Shown here piece after piece: positions 18,301-26,265 of a stretch of DNA of 37,983 nucleotides. The notes below the pieces were generated by a model. That model had not been told where the DNA came from, searched no databases, and worked only from the letters and a program-made list of their open reading frames with translations. The stretch is from an uncultured Prevotella sp. (GTDB lineage Bacteria; Bacteroidota; Bacteroidia; Bacteroidales; Bacteroidaceae), in assembly GCA_905210845.1 (NCBI GenBank), contig CAJLYG010000009.1:1-37983 (forward strand), written 5' to 3'. Within the stretch, counting starts at the first letter, position 1; each line of letters begins with the position of its first letter. The position numbers were made by a program, and so were the translations under genes.

Positions 18301-18554
18301 CCGACAGTGTACAAGGGGATGATCTCCGTATAGTTGTCTTTGTTGCCTGTCTCTTTTTCCAAGGATCCCTCGATATAGGCAAGTGATCCATTGTAATACG
18401 TGTTGTAGTTCGCATTCAAGGCGTGCCACCATCTCGTTTGGGAGGTGTTCTTTGCTGTGGAACATCCAACCATGACCAGGATGACCGTCAGCAAGACGAG
18501 GGGTAGGTATGTCTTAGGACGCAGGTTCAATTTCGATATGGTGTTTAATGACAA
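15372..18554 (-). CDS. porW: PorW/SprE-like TPR lipoprotein of the T9SS
   Basis: This 1060-residue protein begins with a hydrophobic segment and lipobox VMVGC, so it should be an outer-membrane or periplasmic lipoprotein. It starts after the lipobox with the family-like QTRWWHALNANYNTYYNG and contains many tetratricopeptide-type helical pairs (for example WYLMGQLQQAVDNQAAAYQA and LLKLGNLYWTKEQFGNAQEC), then a Gln/Asn-rich linker and a low-complexity Lys/Glu/Pro tail. This matches PorW of Porphyromonas and SprE of gliding bacteria, which are needed for T9SS. Its start overlaps the ABC permease gene by about 41 bases. The exact start could be slightly downstream; the lipobox is unaffected. Confidence 0.8.
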   Translation of the reverse strand: MSLNTISKLNLRPKTYLPLVLLTVILVMVGCSTAKNTSQTRWWHALNANYNTYYNGSLAYIEGSLEKETGNKDNYTEIIPLYTVGNKNSKEIGKANFDRAILKCEKAIHQHSIKKRPVWDKKRRKTPKDIEWLNRREYNPFLWKAWLLMGRAQFHQGAFEDAASTFSYMSRLYVTQPAIYGKARAWLAKSYIEGGWLYDAEDVIRDIQRDSLDWRAVKEWDYTYADYYIHTHEYEKAIPYLRKVIKHEMRRKQRAREWYLMGQLQQAVDNQAAAYQAFKKVIRQAPPHEVEFNARIAMTEVMAQGQAKKMIGKLKRMAASDNNKDYLDQVYYAMGNIYLNERDTLKAIATYQKGKEKSTRNGIEKGVLLLKLGNLYWTKEQFGNAQECYGEAIGLLDKERPDYQQLSDRSKILDELAPYTESIHLQDSLQTLAKMNEKDRNAIIDQVIENLKKKEKEERNAQEMSNAQGSQAQNGNATGLPNITPQHTTTTQQGNAQWYFYNPIAVGQGKQTFQKLWGKRENVDDWQRNNKTVVAGIGSQQEQSTEQQDSLRQVEVRQDSLKQIADSAQNDPHKREYYLAQIPFTAEQLQASNEKIEDGLFHAGVIFKDKLDRLDLSERSLRRLTDDYPQNPNQAEAYYHLFLLYSREGKETIANRYIEKLKKEFPNSEWTGILTDPYFKENAVLGEHIEDSLYTATYQAFKANRLQEVKANAQLSARRFSKGENRDKFIFIEGLAKLNEGDAQGCLQEMETLVEKYPESQMSKMAGMIINGVKKGRTLHGGRFDMEDVWTRRSVVLNDSDSIQSRKFSNERDIPFSFIIAYAPDSVNENQLLFELAKYNFTSYLVRNFDIDIEDIDGLHRMQVKGFRNYDEAIQYARQLVQQKQISGLLDKGRMIVISEKNLAMIGNPFSYEDYNKFYTKHFAPLKVSTFKLLSEPAEIEYQKRPEEEAQPTPEEIENALDRGTYAQPKEQEQPEKSVTDEDYHFEDETPRPATKTTTVKQDAPAQKGQVPQVTGKVPVPQASKKAEAKKAVEKKTEVKKKEKKEGNPIEDEYYELEGF

Positions 18555-19344
18555 GGGCGTGTACCCATTTCAGCAAGGCATAAACGATGATGCTGACGAA
18601 GATGATGGAAGCCCCTGAGGGGACATTCAGCAAGTATGAGGTGAAAAGTCCGATCAGGCAGTCTATCCATCCGATGACAATGCTCAAGGCAATGATCTTC
18701 TTGAAGTTAAAGGTGAAGGTATTTGCAGTCATCTGGGGAATCGTGAGCAAGCTAATCGCTAATACGACACCCACCATTCTTAGGGTTGACACGATGGTCA
18801 TGGCTATCAGAGCCATCATGGCGTATTCGATGAGAGCCACCGGGAGGTGTTGGGAACGGGCGAAGACGGTATCAAAGGCTACGCTCAGAATCTGATGGTA
18901 GAAGAGAGCGAAGCCTATGATGGTCAGAATGGTCAGGACTCCTAAGAGGATCAGGTCTGACTGCCCGATGGTCAAGATGCTGCCAAACAGATAGGATGAC
19001 AGGTCGGGCATGAAGCCTGGCGTGAGAAAGCAGCAGATAATGCCAACACTCATGCCAAAGGTCCAGAAGACGGCTATGGCGGAATCTTCCCGTACGTCTG
19101 CACGGTGCGACATCCATTGAACGCCGAATGCACTGAGTATGGAAAAGGCCATGGCACCCAAGATCGGGCTGATGCCCAGGAAAACGCCTAAGCCGATGCC
19201 TCCAAACGAGGCATGGGTGATCCCGCCACTGATAAAGACCAGTCGCCTCGACACGATATAGGTACCTACAAACCCACAGAGGATGCTTGCCAATAAGGAT
19301 CCTAACAGTGCGTTTTGAAAAAATGCGTACTCAAATATGCTCAT
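18514..19344 (-). CDS. Metal ABC transporter permease (ABC-3 family)
   Basis: This 276-residue integral membrane protein has about eight hydrophobic segments and the ABC-3 family pattern, including VFISGGITHASFGGIGLGVF near the N-terminus and VVLAISLLTIPQMTAN in the second half. Such permeases (ZnuB, MntB, TroC types) import zinc, manganese or iron, and the metal cannot be told from sequence. No ATPase or binding-protein gene is adjacent, so partners must be elsewhere. It overlaps the PorW-like gene by about 41 bases. Confidence 0.9.
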   Translation of the reverse strand: MSIFEYAFFQNALLGSLLASILCGFVGTYIVSRRLVFISGGITHASFGGIGLGVFLGISPILGAMAFSILSAFGVQWMSHRADVREDSAIAVFWTFGMSVGIICCFLTPGFMPDLSSYLFGSILTIGQSDLILLGVLTILTIIGFALFYHQILSVAFDTVFARSQHLPVALIEYAMMALIAMTIVSTLRMVGVVLAISLLTIPQMTANTFTFNFKKIIALSIVIGWIDCLIGLFTSYLLNVPSGASIIFVSIIVYALLKWVHALVIKHHIEIEPAS

Positions 19345-19351
19345 CCTTCTT

Positions 19352-19747
19352 TCAGTTCTCCATCATCATGATGACTTCATCCTTCACTTGGTCAGGCAGT
19401 TGAATGCCCCGTAAGACCAGGCTTCTGTTCCATCCTTTCACTTCGTCTTGCCGCATGGTATAGAGCACTTCCCTGAACTGCTCTGCCTCATCATCGGTGT
19501 AGTCATTGGACGGACGCCCTTTGAACCTATCCAGTTCCTCATCATCGTAGTATTCGATCTCCTTGGTGGCAGCTTCCATCATGCACAACTGCTCGCATTG
19601 GGGATCGTCACCATTGCAGGTGGAGCATGAAGCGGGTGCCGTTTGGATCGTCTCCTCTTCTCCACCACTCTTGCCATGCCGTGTAATGAGGGTGCCAACG
19701 GCAACGAGAATCCCCAGTCCGAGGAGCAATAGAATCAGGTATATCAT
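19352..19747 (-). CDS. Single-pass membrane protein with a Cys cluster, unknown function
   Basis: This 131-residue protein starts with one membrane helix (MIYLILLLLGLGILVAVGTL), followed by a short cysteine cluster CSTCNGDDPQCEQLC with CxxC spacing that could bind a metal or a small cluster, then an acidic soluble tail. I do not recognise the family beyond its occurrence as a conserved Bacteroidales hypothetical. Position between aroA (9 bases upstream) and the metal ABC permease (7 bases downstream) indicates co-transcription. A link to metal handling is only suggested by the cysteines and neighbour. Confidence 0.8.
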   Translation of the reverse strand: MIYLILLLLGLGILVAVGTLITRHGKSGGEEETIQTAPASCSTCNGDDPQCEQLCMMEAATKEIEYYDDEELDRFKGRPSNDYTDDEAEQFREVLYTMRQDEVKGWNRSLVLRGIQLPDQVKDEVIMMMEN

Positions 19748-19756
19748 ATGCGGGCT

Positions 19757-21004
19757 CTATTCTTTGATGTGGAACCCTGCCGATTTCAGATCCTCCCAGA
19801 ATGCAGGATACGATTTCGTCACGACTTCCGGATGGTTGATCTTGATCAATCCTGGGTATAGGATTGCCAAGGGGGCAAATGCCATGGCCATGCGATGATC
19901 TTCGTAGGTATCGATGGGCGCATAGGAAGGCTCGCATCGCGTCCCGTCCCAGATCAGCTCACATTCGTCCTTGTCTTGCAAGACATAACCTAATTTCTTC
20001 AATTCTTTCTTGAGTGCCTCGATGCGGTCGGTCTCCTTGATCTTCAGACTGCCGAGTCCCTTGAAATGAAAGGGGATCCCTAAGGCTGCGCAACAGACCG
20101 CAATGGTCTGTGTCAGGTCGGGGGAGTTGACAAAGTCGTATTCCAGCCGTGGCAGTTTCATCAGGTGGTTCGTCAGGGTGACCGTGGTCGGCACACCTTC
20201 CGTGCGTGTCCCGAAGGTGGTTTTGACGCCTAACAGACTGAAGATGTACCTTACGACGGAGTCGCCTTGCTTTGAGCCGTCCATCAGTCCTTCCAACTTG
20301 ATTTCGGAATCGCGGTTGTTGCAGAGGGCAAGGATCTCATACCAGTAGGAGGCTGCGCTCCAATCGTTCTCGATCAAGTACTCTCTTTGCTGGTATGGAG
20401 TAGGTTGGACGGTGATGGTATCCACGTCGCTCCAGTCGGCTTCTGCCCCATATTCGCGCATGGTCCAAAGGGTGAGGTCGATATAGGGGCGGGAAACGAT
20501 GTCTTCTGTTAACTTCAGTTCCAGTCCGTGCTTGAGTACCGGCCCGATCATCAGCAGTGCAGAGATGAATTGCGAGCTGATATTCCCCGGCACTTCAATG
20601 TGTCCGCCTTCTAAATGATGCCCAACAATGTGCAAGGGAGGGTAGCCCTCTTCTCCCACATATTGGATTTCTGCCCCCAAATAGCGCAGGGCATCCACTA
20701 AGACTTTGATCGGTCGGTGCTTCATCCTTTCTGTCCCTGTGATCGTATGTTCCCCCTCTGTCACGGCGAGATAAGCCGTCAGAAACCTCATGGCGGTACC
20801 TGCTGCCTTGATGTCAATGACGTCGGGCATTTGCAGAAAGGCTTGTTTCATCACCTCTGTGTCATCACAGTCGGAGAGGTTTTGTGGAACGATGTTCCCT
20901 CCAGATAGGGCATGGATCGTTAAGGCACGGTTGCTGATGCTCTTGGATGCTGGAAGGTTGATCGTGGCATGGATCTGCCTTGGGGCTGATATTGTGTATT
21001 GCAT
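19757..21004 (-). CDS. aroA: 3-phosphoshikimate 1-carboxyvinyltransferase (EPSP synthase)
   Basis: AroA joins shikimate-3-phosphate and phosphoenolpyruvate, step six of the shikimate pathway. Present are LPASKSISNRAL near the N-terminus, GTAMRFLTAYLAV, GNISSQFISALLM, and the C-terminal ETDRIEALKKEL and EDHRMAMAFAPLA. A frame is open from 21025, but the ATG at 21004 gives the normal N-terminus (MQYTISAPRQ) and avoids overlap with the preceding gene. At about 415 residues it is intact. It sits 4 bases after the metzincin gene. Confidence 0.96.
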   Translation of the reverse strand: MQYTISAPRQIHATINLPASKSISNRALTIHALSGGNIVPQNLSDCDDTEVMKQAFLQMPDVIDIKAAGTAMRFLTAYLAVTEGEHTITGTERMKHRPIKVLVDALRYLGAEIQYVGEEGYPPLHIVGHHLEGGHIEVPGNISSQFISALLMIGPVLKHGLELKLTEDIVSRPYIDLTLWTMREYGAEADWSDVDTITVQPTPYQQREYLIENDWSAASYWYEILALCNNRDSEIKLEGLMDGSKQGDSVVRYIFSLLGVKTTFGTRTEGVPTTVTLTNHLMKLPRLEYDFVNSPDLTQTIAVCCAALGIPFHFKGLGSLKIKETDRIEALKKELKKLGYVLQDKDECELIWDGTRCEPSYAPIDTYEDHRMAMAFAPLAILYPGLIKINHPEVVTKSYPAFWEDLKSAGFHIKE

Positions 21005-21008
21005 AAGT

Positions 21009-22217
21009 CTATTTGATGTTTTCAATTCTTCGTCCTCCTACTAACTTGCATTCTACCCAATGGATGGGCAAGTCCAGCACTCCCTCATGCCCCTCTTCGG
21101 GGCTACGAGTCGTGGCTGTGGTCCTTACTTTCGGACCCGGCATCAGGGGACTGTTATATAATACGTTTCTGATTCTTCTCTTTTGGTCTGCTGAGATCTT
21201 ATAACCCAATCCGATGGAATAGTCCATGATATTGGCGGACAGGAAGTTCTCATTACTACAGTTGATGCGCCTTAGTAGTGCGTAAAAGTCGTCTGTGCCC
21301 AGGGAAGAATGCGTCTTGCTATACTCGTTCATATAGTCCTCGTATTCTGCCCTGAGATAGCTGGGAGTGTCCTTGCAATAGTCTGAATCATAACAAGAGT
21401 CCACGTTTTGGTATGACCCGTTTTTGTCTTCGGTGAAGATATGGTATAATCCTAAATAGTGCCCGAGCTCGTGGGCGAGGGTTACGACAATGTCGCTGGC
21501 ATAGTAAGTGTAGCCGCTTGCTCCCTTGTCAAGGGCCGTGTAACGTGATGACATGTCGTTAATGTATAGGCTGTTGATGGAGGAACAATAGGCATAGCTT
21601 AAGTTGCTCTTCTTGATATTGCTGACCTGAACCGTGTCGAGGCCTGCCAAAGCTGAATCTCCTTTCAGGGTATAGGGCATGTCACTGATGCCTAAGGTGT
21701 CCCCGGCACTCGTATTGCTGGCCTTGAAGTTGTAGAGCATGACATTAATATACTCATTCGGGTCCCATAAGTACTTGACGTTAGCACCCGTATTGTCGCT
21801 CATAAAGGCATGGCAGTCAATCGGGTAGGAACCTGTATACTGGATATATTCCACGCCCGGCGTCTCCAGCTTCTTCCCATTTTCATCGTATTGGGCTAAG
21901 TTGAACGACAGTTTGATGTCCTCGCTCGCCCCATAGACATTGCCCTTGTAGATCTCGTTGACATAGGAGAGGATATTCTTCAACGTTGTTGCCGAGACAT
22001 ATTGCTTCGAATCGCTCTGATCGGAATAGAGGACATGGAAGATGACAGGCAGCTGATAGGTGTAGCTGTCATTGAGAGTGGAGGTGGTATTGTCGTCATC
22101 CTCATCCTGTTGTGTCGTCTCTTCAGGGTTGTCCACTGGTTCTATATCATCATTGCTCTTGCACCCGGCAAATGCCAGGCAGGCAAAAACCAGCATTGCA
22201 TAGATGTATTTCTTCAT
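21009..22217 (-). CDS. Zinc metalloprotease lipoprotein (metzincin)
   Basis: This 402-residue protein has a lipobox (LAFAGC, Cys19), an acidic linker (about 20-50) and a metzincin protease domain with the extended zinc motif HELGHYLGLYH (249-259) and a Met-turn (ANIMDYS). It is similar to the zinc-dependent metalloproteinase lipoproteins found in gut Bacteroidales. It should sit on the cell surface or in the periplasm and cleave proteins there; its substrate is unknown. It is the first gene of the leftward operon and has its own promoter at 22242-22272. Confidence 0.85.
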   Translation of the reverse strand: MKKYIYAMLVFACLAFAGCKSNDDIEPVDNPEETTQQDEDDDNTTSTLNDSYTYQLPVIFHVLYSDQSDSKQYVSATTLKNILSYVNEIYKGNVYGASEDIKLSFNLAQYDENGKKLETPGVEYIQYTGSYPIDCHAFMSDNTGANVKYLWDPNEYINVMLYNFKASNTSAGDTLGISDMPYTLKGDSALAGLDTVQVSNIKKSNLSYAYCSSINSLYINDMSSRYTALDKGASGYTYYASDIVVTLAHELGHYLGLYHIFTEDKNGSYQNVDSCYDSDYCKDTPSYLRAEYEDYMNEYSKTHSSLGTDDFYALLRRINCSNENFLSANIMDYSIGLGYKISADQKRRIRNVLYNSPLMPGPKVRTTATTRSPEEGHEGVLDLPIHWVECKLVGGRRIENIK

Positions 22218-22241
22218 CGTGATGTTCTTTATAATAGGCTA

Positions 22242-22272
22242 CAAAAATACAAAATAAAAATGGTAGGACAAA
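22242..22272 (-). promoter_or_regulatory. Promoter of the metzincin-aroA-porX-tsaE operon
   Basis: On the minus strand TTTG (22269-22272), a 19-base gap and TATTTTTG (22242-22249) match the Bacteroidota consensus. This is the only clear promoter upstream of the seven-gene run. Confidence 0.7.
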
Positions 22273-22430
22273 GCACAGAAGTATGTTATAGGAATTAATA
22301 ACTATTTTTTAACCCCTAACCATCCGCCCTTTCCTGCGTTGGGCAGGTCCTGATAAGGGGGAAAAGGACGGTTAAAGGCATCCAAAGGACAAGGAAAATG
22401 AATATTCATGTAAAATAATTGCTGTTTTCC

Positions 22431-22461
22431 TTGGCACTTTCCTGTTTTCTTCCTACATTTG
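22431..22461 (+). promoter_or_regulatory. Promoter of the porin gene
   Basis: TTG (22431-22433), a 20-base gap and TACATTTG (22454-22461) match the Bacteroidota consensus, giving a leader of about 40 bases. Confidence 0.7.
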
Positions 22462-22508
22462 CAGCCAAAAGAATACCTTTCTATCAAGCATAATTGCTAT
22501 AACCTGAA

Positions 22509-23567
22509 ATGAAAAGACTACTGACATTATTAATCCTCATGTGGGGTCTATGCCTTGGATGTGATGCACAGGAAGAGACACGCGATCCGCTCGTATCAGT
22601 GAATTTCGACGCCCGTTTGGATGCCCAAAGGCAGACTTACGGCAAGGATGAGGCTGGCGTTCGCCCGGAAACCAAAGGTGGGTTTGAAGGTCGTTACATC
22701 AAACTGGTGCTGAATGGTGCCATCAGTGATAAGTTCCGGTATGCCTTCCGGCACAGGCTGTACCGGAATAATGACGAGTCCAAGAAGTTTTTCAATGCCA
22801 CCGACTGGCTTTATCTCACTTACCAGCCTACGGATCACTGGGCATTCGTGGCAGGCAAGCAAGTGGTGATGATCGGGACGATGGAATATGACTATGCACC
22901 CATAGACGTGTATGATCCTATGTCGTCGGATTTCTGGAACCATATTGATTGCTACCAGTTAGGAGTCGCTGCCGAGTATATGCCTGCGAGCGGTCAGAAA
23001 TTATGCTTTCAAGTGACCAATTCGCCAACTTCCCGCCAGTCCTTGGAAGACATTTATGCCTATAACCTGATCTGGTATGGCTCAATCGGCAAGCATTGGT
23101 CGACGATCTACTCTGCCAATATGATAGAAGTCAGGAAAGATCATTACATCCATTACCTCGCCTTGGGAAATAAGTTGAAGTGGAATTGGGGCGATATCGA
23201 CTTGGATTTCATGAACCGATACGGAGGCAGGCATTGCGGATTCTTTGAGGACCTGACTTTTTCTTCGAAGGTGAATTGCCATGTTACGTCTCGTTTAAAC
23301 GTCTTTGCCAAAGGAGGATATGACGTCAATCATGCCCAGCAGTCGGATACCCCGGAAGCCGAACGGACTGATACTTATGTGCTGCCAGGTGTGGAGCGGG
23401 CCTTCTGGGGTGCGGGCATGGAATACTTTCCCTTGGTCTCTGACCATCAGAAGGTACGCGTGCATGCTTTCTGGTGTGGCTCTAACGAAAAGCCGCGTTG
23501 CAATACCTTCAACGTAGGCATCAGGTGGCAGATGAATGTCCTCAACTGGAGGCAAAGCAAGAATTAA
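22509..23567 (+). CDS. Outer-membrane porin, phosphate-selective porin O/P-like
   Basis: This 352-residue protein has a signal peptide (MKRLLTLLILMWGLCLGCDAQ) and a sequence dominated by alternating beta strands, as in a 16-stranded porin. The N-terminal part RYIKLVLNGAISDKFRYAF and the WAFVAGKQVVMIGTMEYDYA region resemble the OprO/OprP-type porins of Bacteroidota. The final strand ends VGIRWQMNVLNW, with an aromatic near the C-terminus that suits insertion by the Bam complex. Specificity cannot be read. It lies about 290 bases from the divergent metzincin gene and precedes the Gate-domain protein by 40 bases. Confidence 0.8.
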   Translation: MKRLLTLLILMWGLCLGCDAQEETRDPLVSVNFDARLDAQRQTYGKDEAGVRPETKGGFEGRYIKLVLNGAISDKFRYAFRHRLYRNNDESKKFFNATDWLYLTYQPTDHWAFVAGKQVVMIGTMEYDYAPIDVYDPMSSDFWNHIDCYQLGVAAEYMPASGQKLCFQVTNSPTSRQSLEDIYAYNLIWYGSIGKHWSTIYSANMIEVRKDHYIHYLALGNKLKWNWGDIDLDFMNRYGGRHCGFFEDLTFSSKVNCHVTSRLNVFAKGGYDVNHAQQSDTPEAERTDTYVLPGVERAFWGAGMEYFPLVSDHQKVRVHAFWCGSNEKPRCNTFNVGIRWQMNVLNWRQSKN

Positions 23568-23607
23568 TACCTTAATATATCATAGCACACTTTAATGAGT
23601 TGGAAAA

Positions 23608-24747
23608 ATGATGAAACGGAGTGATCAATGGAAACGTTTTGAGGAGCCAACCATCTTCCTGATGGTGTTCTTCCTTATCTTTGGGGTTCTTGGAAACCGT
23701 ATGGGATTGGCCAACATGTTGAATACCATGATGAAGACAGCCTATAGCCTGCTGATTGAGACCTGCTTCTACCTGATGGCAATATGCGTGTTGACCAGTG
23801 CGCTGGGTCGTCTCTTAGGAGAGTTCGGGGTGGTGTCTATCTTAGAGGCGATCCTGCGGCCTTTGATGCGACCTTTGTATAACCTCCCCGGTGTGGCAGC
23901 CTTGGGCGCGGTGCTGACCTTCTTGTCGGATAACCCGGCTATTATCAGCCTGTCCAAGGATGTCTCCTTTGCCAAATACTTCAAGAAATACCAGCTGGTA
24001 TCCCTTACCAACTTCGGTACGGCATTTGGCATGGGACTGGTTGTCGTTGCCTTCATGGCCAGCCAAGGCTTCGGGACTGCAGCTTCCATAGTCTTGATCG
24101 GGGCGGTAGCGGGCAGCATCGTCTCGACGCGACTGATGCAGTATTACACACTGAAAGCCCATCCGTCCTTGGATTCCGACGTGGAAGTGAAGGAAAGGGT
24201 TGTCACGAAGGAAGAGGCGAAGGAAAGAGGCGTCTTCCTGCGGGTGCTGAATTCCTTGCTGGATGGTGGCAAGATGGGAGTGGACCTGGGACTTGCGATT
24301 ATTCCTGGGGTGCTGATCATCTCCACGATGGTGATGATGCTCACCTTCGGGCCTTCTGCCCAAGGGCAGTTTACAGGGGCTGCCTACGAGGGAATCAAGC
24401 TATTGCCCAACTTAGCTGACAAGGTGGACTGGCTGTTTGCTGCCTTGTTGGGTTTCCACCATACGGAACTCATCGCCTTTCCCATCACCTCGTTGGGGGC
24501 AGTGGGCGCAGCCTTGGGCATCGTACCCCGTTTCGTCCATCAGGGCTTGATAGATGGCAATGCCATAGCCGTGTTCACCGCCATGGGAATGTGCTGGAGC
24601 GGGTACCTAAGTACGCATACTGCCATGCTCGACTCCTTAGGCTATCGTTATTTGACAACCAAGGCAATTGGTGCCCATACCATAGGTGGACTGGTCGCGG
24701 GGGTCGTGGCGCATTTGGCTTATGTTGGCTTGATGGCTATTTTTTAG
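23608..24747 (+). CDS. Gate-domain (nucleoside-recognition-like) membrane protein
   Basis: This 379-residue protein has about ten hydrophobic segments and two Gate-type blocks, including LTFLSDNPAIISLSKDVSF and TFGPSAQGQFTGAAYEG. It resembles the CD0519/CD1768 family of predicted transporters. The substrate is unknown; the family name nucleoside recognition is a fold label, not a tested function. An ATG one codon later is an equal start candidate. It shares direction with the porin, 40 bases upstream, so an outer- and inner-membrane uptake pair is possible. It is the last host gene before the prophage. Confidence 0.75.
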   Translation: MMKRSDQWKRFEEPTIFLMVFFLIFGVLGNRMGLANMLNTMMKTAYSLLIETCFYLMAICVLTSALGRLLGEFGVVSILEAILRPLMRPLYNLPGVAALGAVLTFLSDNPAIISLSKDVSFAKYFKKYQLVSLTNFGTAFGMGLVVVAFMASQGFGTAASIVLIGAVAGSIVSTRLMQYYTLKAHPSLDSDVEVKERVVTKEEAKERGVFLRVLNSLLDGGKMGVDLGLAIIPGVLIISTMVMMLTFGPSAQGQFTGAAYEGIKLLPNLADKVDWLFAALLGFHHTELIAFPITSLGAVGAALGIVPRFVHQGLIDGNAIAVFTAMGMCWSGYLSTHTAMLDSLGYRYLTTKAIGAHTIGGLVAGVVAHLAYVGLMAIF

Positions 24748-24807
24748 CATCTTTTCTTGCCATTGAAAGCGACCAAACGCTATATTTTGAAAAAAATATT
24801 GAAATCC

Positions 24808-24839
24808 TTTTGCATAACAAATAATTATTTGTACCTTTG
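24808..24839 (+). promoter_or_regulatory. Promoter of the tRNA-Pro-like gene
   Basis: TTTTG (24808-24812), a 19-base gap and TACCTTTG (24832-24839) match the Bacteroidota consensus closely, about 20 bases before the tRNA. Confidence 0.75.
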
Positions 24840-24858
24840 CACTTGAATTTAGAACGAT

Positions 24859-24928
24859 CGGGATTTGGCGCAGTTGGTAGCGCACACTGGGGGGCGCGAG
24901 GTCGGCAGTTCGAGTCTGCTAATCCCGA
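24859..24928 (+). tRNA. tRNA-Pro(GGG)-like gene, probable prophage attachment site
   Basis: The acceptor stem (CGGGATT with AATCCCG), D arm (GCGC with GCGC around AGTTGGTA), variable loop AGGTC and T arm (GGCAG with CTGCT around TTCGAGT) are all in place, and an anticodon-loop-like CTGGGGG gives GGG. However, only 70 nt are present and the 5' strand of the anticodon stem has two bases where five are needed, so the stem opposite GCGCG cannot form. The integrase gene starts about 150 bases downstream in the same direction, the usual layout of a phage inserted in the 3' half of a tRNA. It may be a damaged or chimeric gene. Confidence 0.65.
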
Positions 24929-24940
24929 CGATTTTAGACA

Positions 24941-24965
24941 TAAGGGGCTGGCTATCAGCCCCTTA
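24941..24965 (+). terminator. Terminator after the tRNA-Pro-like gene
   Basis: A perfect 10-base stem (24941-24950 with 24956-24965, loop GCTAT) is followed by TTGTTTG. It lies 12 bases after the tRNA and before the integrase gene. Confidence 0.75.
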
Positions 24966-25074
24966 TTGTTTGTCGAGGGCGAAATGGTCGGCGAAAAGTC
25001 GGTATGAACTCTCACGGGCATGCTTATTATACTTATCACATAATTAATCAGGCCATTCGCACAAAAAATTGAGA

Positions 25075-26265
25075 ATGGCAAAAAAAAATTTTATCTCCAG
25101 TGGAAAACGAGCAGATATTGATGCTATTGTAGGTTGGAAGTTACCTCGATTCCATCAAGCGTCTGAGTGCTATGTATCTCTCTCTGCATTTGACCCATCG
25201 AGGGGCGAATTCAGGACAAAGAAGATCATGCTCGATCACATAAAAGGGAAACGGGCACAAAGACAGTATGGCGAGGCTCTCATCAGGAGACTTACAGAAA
25301 AGCTCATGCAGGGCTGGAACCCATGGATTGAGATGGTTCAGCCCCTGGAGTATACTCCTTTCGATGAAGTTTGTGAGCGTTACAAGGACTATCTCATGAA
25401 AATGTTGAAGGAGCATAGCATGAGAGAGGAGACGGTTACCTCTTACTCCAGTCGGCTGAAAGTATTGATGGATTGGAAGGATGCGAAGAAGGTTAACCTT
25501 TTCTATACTTATCAGTTTGACAGAAGAATCGTCGGTCAGTTCATAGATTACATCTTCGTGGACAGGAACAATACGATCCGCACGCGGAACAACTATCTCG
25601 GCTGGACAAAGACGTTTTGCAAGTACCTTTTACAGCGTGGCTATATCTCCAAGGATCCTTCGGCTGGGATGTTTACCGTGCAGCATAGAGGTGAGGGAAA
25701 GAACCGGGATGTGATTCCGAACAATGTGTTAAAGGAAATACACGACCTCCTTTCCGTGAAAAACAAACATTTCCTGCTTGCCTGTAACATCCTACATTAT
25801 TGCCTTGTGCGTCCTCACGAGATGAGCTTCTTGAAGGTCGGTGATTTCTCGATCGAGAAACAGACACTCTATCTGCATGGGGAAAACACAAAGAACAAGA
25901 ATGATGCTGTCATCACAGTTCCACATCAGGTAATGAAATTGATGGTCGAGCTTGAGGTATTCAACAGCCCAAGCAACTACTATTTGTTCAGCGATGGATT
26001 TGCTCCAGGTAAGACCCGGAAAAGCGAAAAGCAATTCCGGGACTACTGGCTGGAGCATGTACGCAAGAAATTAGGCTTCTCTGACCGCTACAAGTTCTAC
26101 TCCCTTAAGGACACTGGCATTACCAATATGCTGCGTGCCAATACCGACATCCTTACCGTGAGGGACCAAGCGCGGCACTCCAGCATCCTTATTACAGATA
26201 TATATACCCCGAAGGATATCAAAGCAGCGAACAAGATGCTGCTCAATTATCATGGTGTATTGTGA
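25075..26265 (+). CDS. Phage tyrosine integrase
   Basis: This 396-residue tyrosine recombinase carries out integration and excision. An N-terminal arm-binding domain is followed by a SAM-like core-binding domain (about 95-200) and a catalytic domain with Arg I in CLVRPHEMSF (R246), lysine in the ENTKNKND strand, YSLKDTGITNML at the box II position, ARHSS (H368) and the nucleophile Tyr377 in DIYTP. In box II the usual HxxR arginine is replaced by lysine, a variation I believe is seen in Bacteroidota integrases. A TTG at 25069 could start it two codons earlier. It converges with the phage late genes. Confidence 0.93.
   Translation: MAKKNFISSGKRADIDAIVGWKLPRFHQASECYVSLSAFDPSRGEFRTKKIMLDHIKGKRAQRQYGEALIRRLTEKLMQGWNPWIEMVQPLEYTPFDEVCERYKDYLMKMLKEHSMREETVTSYSSRLKVLMDWKDAKKVNLFYTYQFDRRIVGQFIDYIFVDRNNTIRTRNNYLGWTKTFCKYLLQRGYISKDPSAGMFTVQHRGEGKNRDVIPNNVLKEIHDLLSVKNKHFLLACNILHYCLVRPHEMSFLKVGDFSIEKQTLYLHGENTKNKNDAVITVPHQVMKLMVELEVFNSPSNYYLFSDGFAPGKTRKSEKQFRDYWLEHVRKKLGFSDRYKFYSLKDTGITNMLRANTDILTVRDQARHSSILITDIYTPKDIKAANKMLLNYHGVL

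Noticed and set aside
24865..25047. 60-codon plus-strand frame across the tRNA-Pro and terminator
   Set aside because: It overlaps the tRNA-like gene and a hairpin and has no features of its own.
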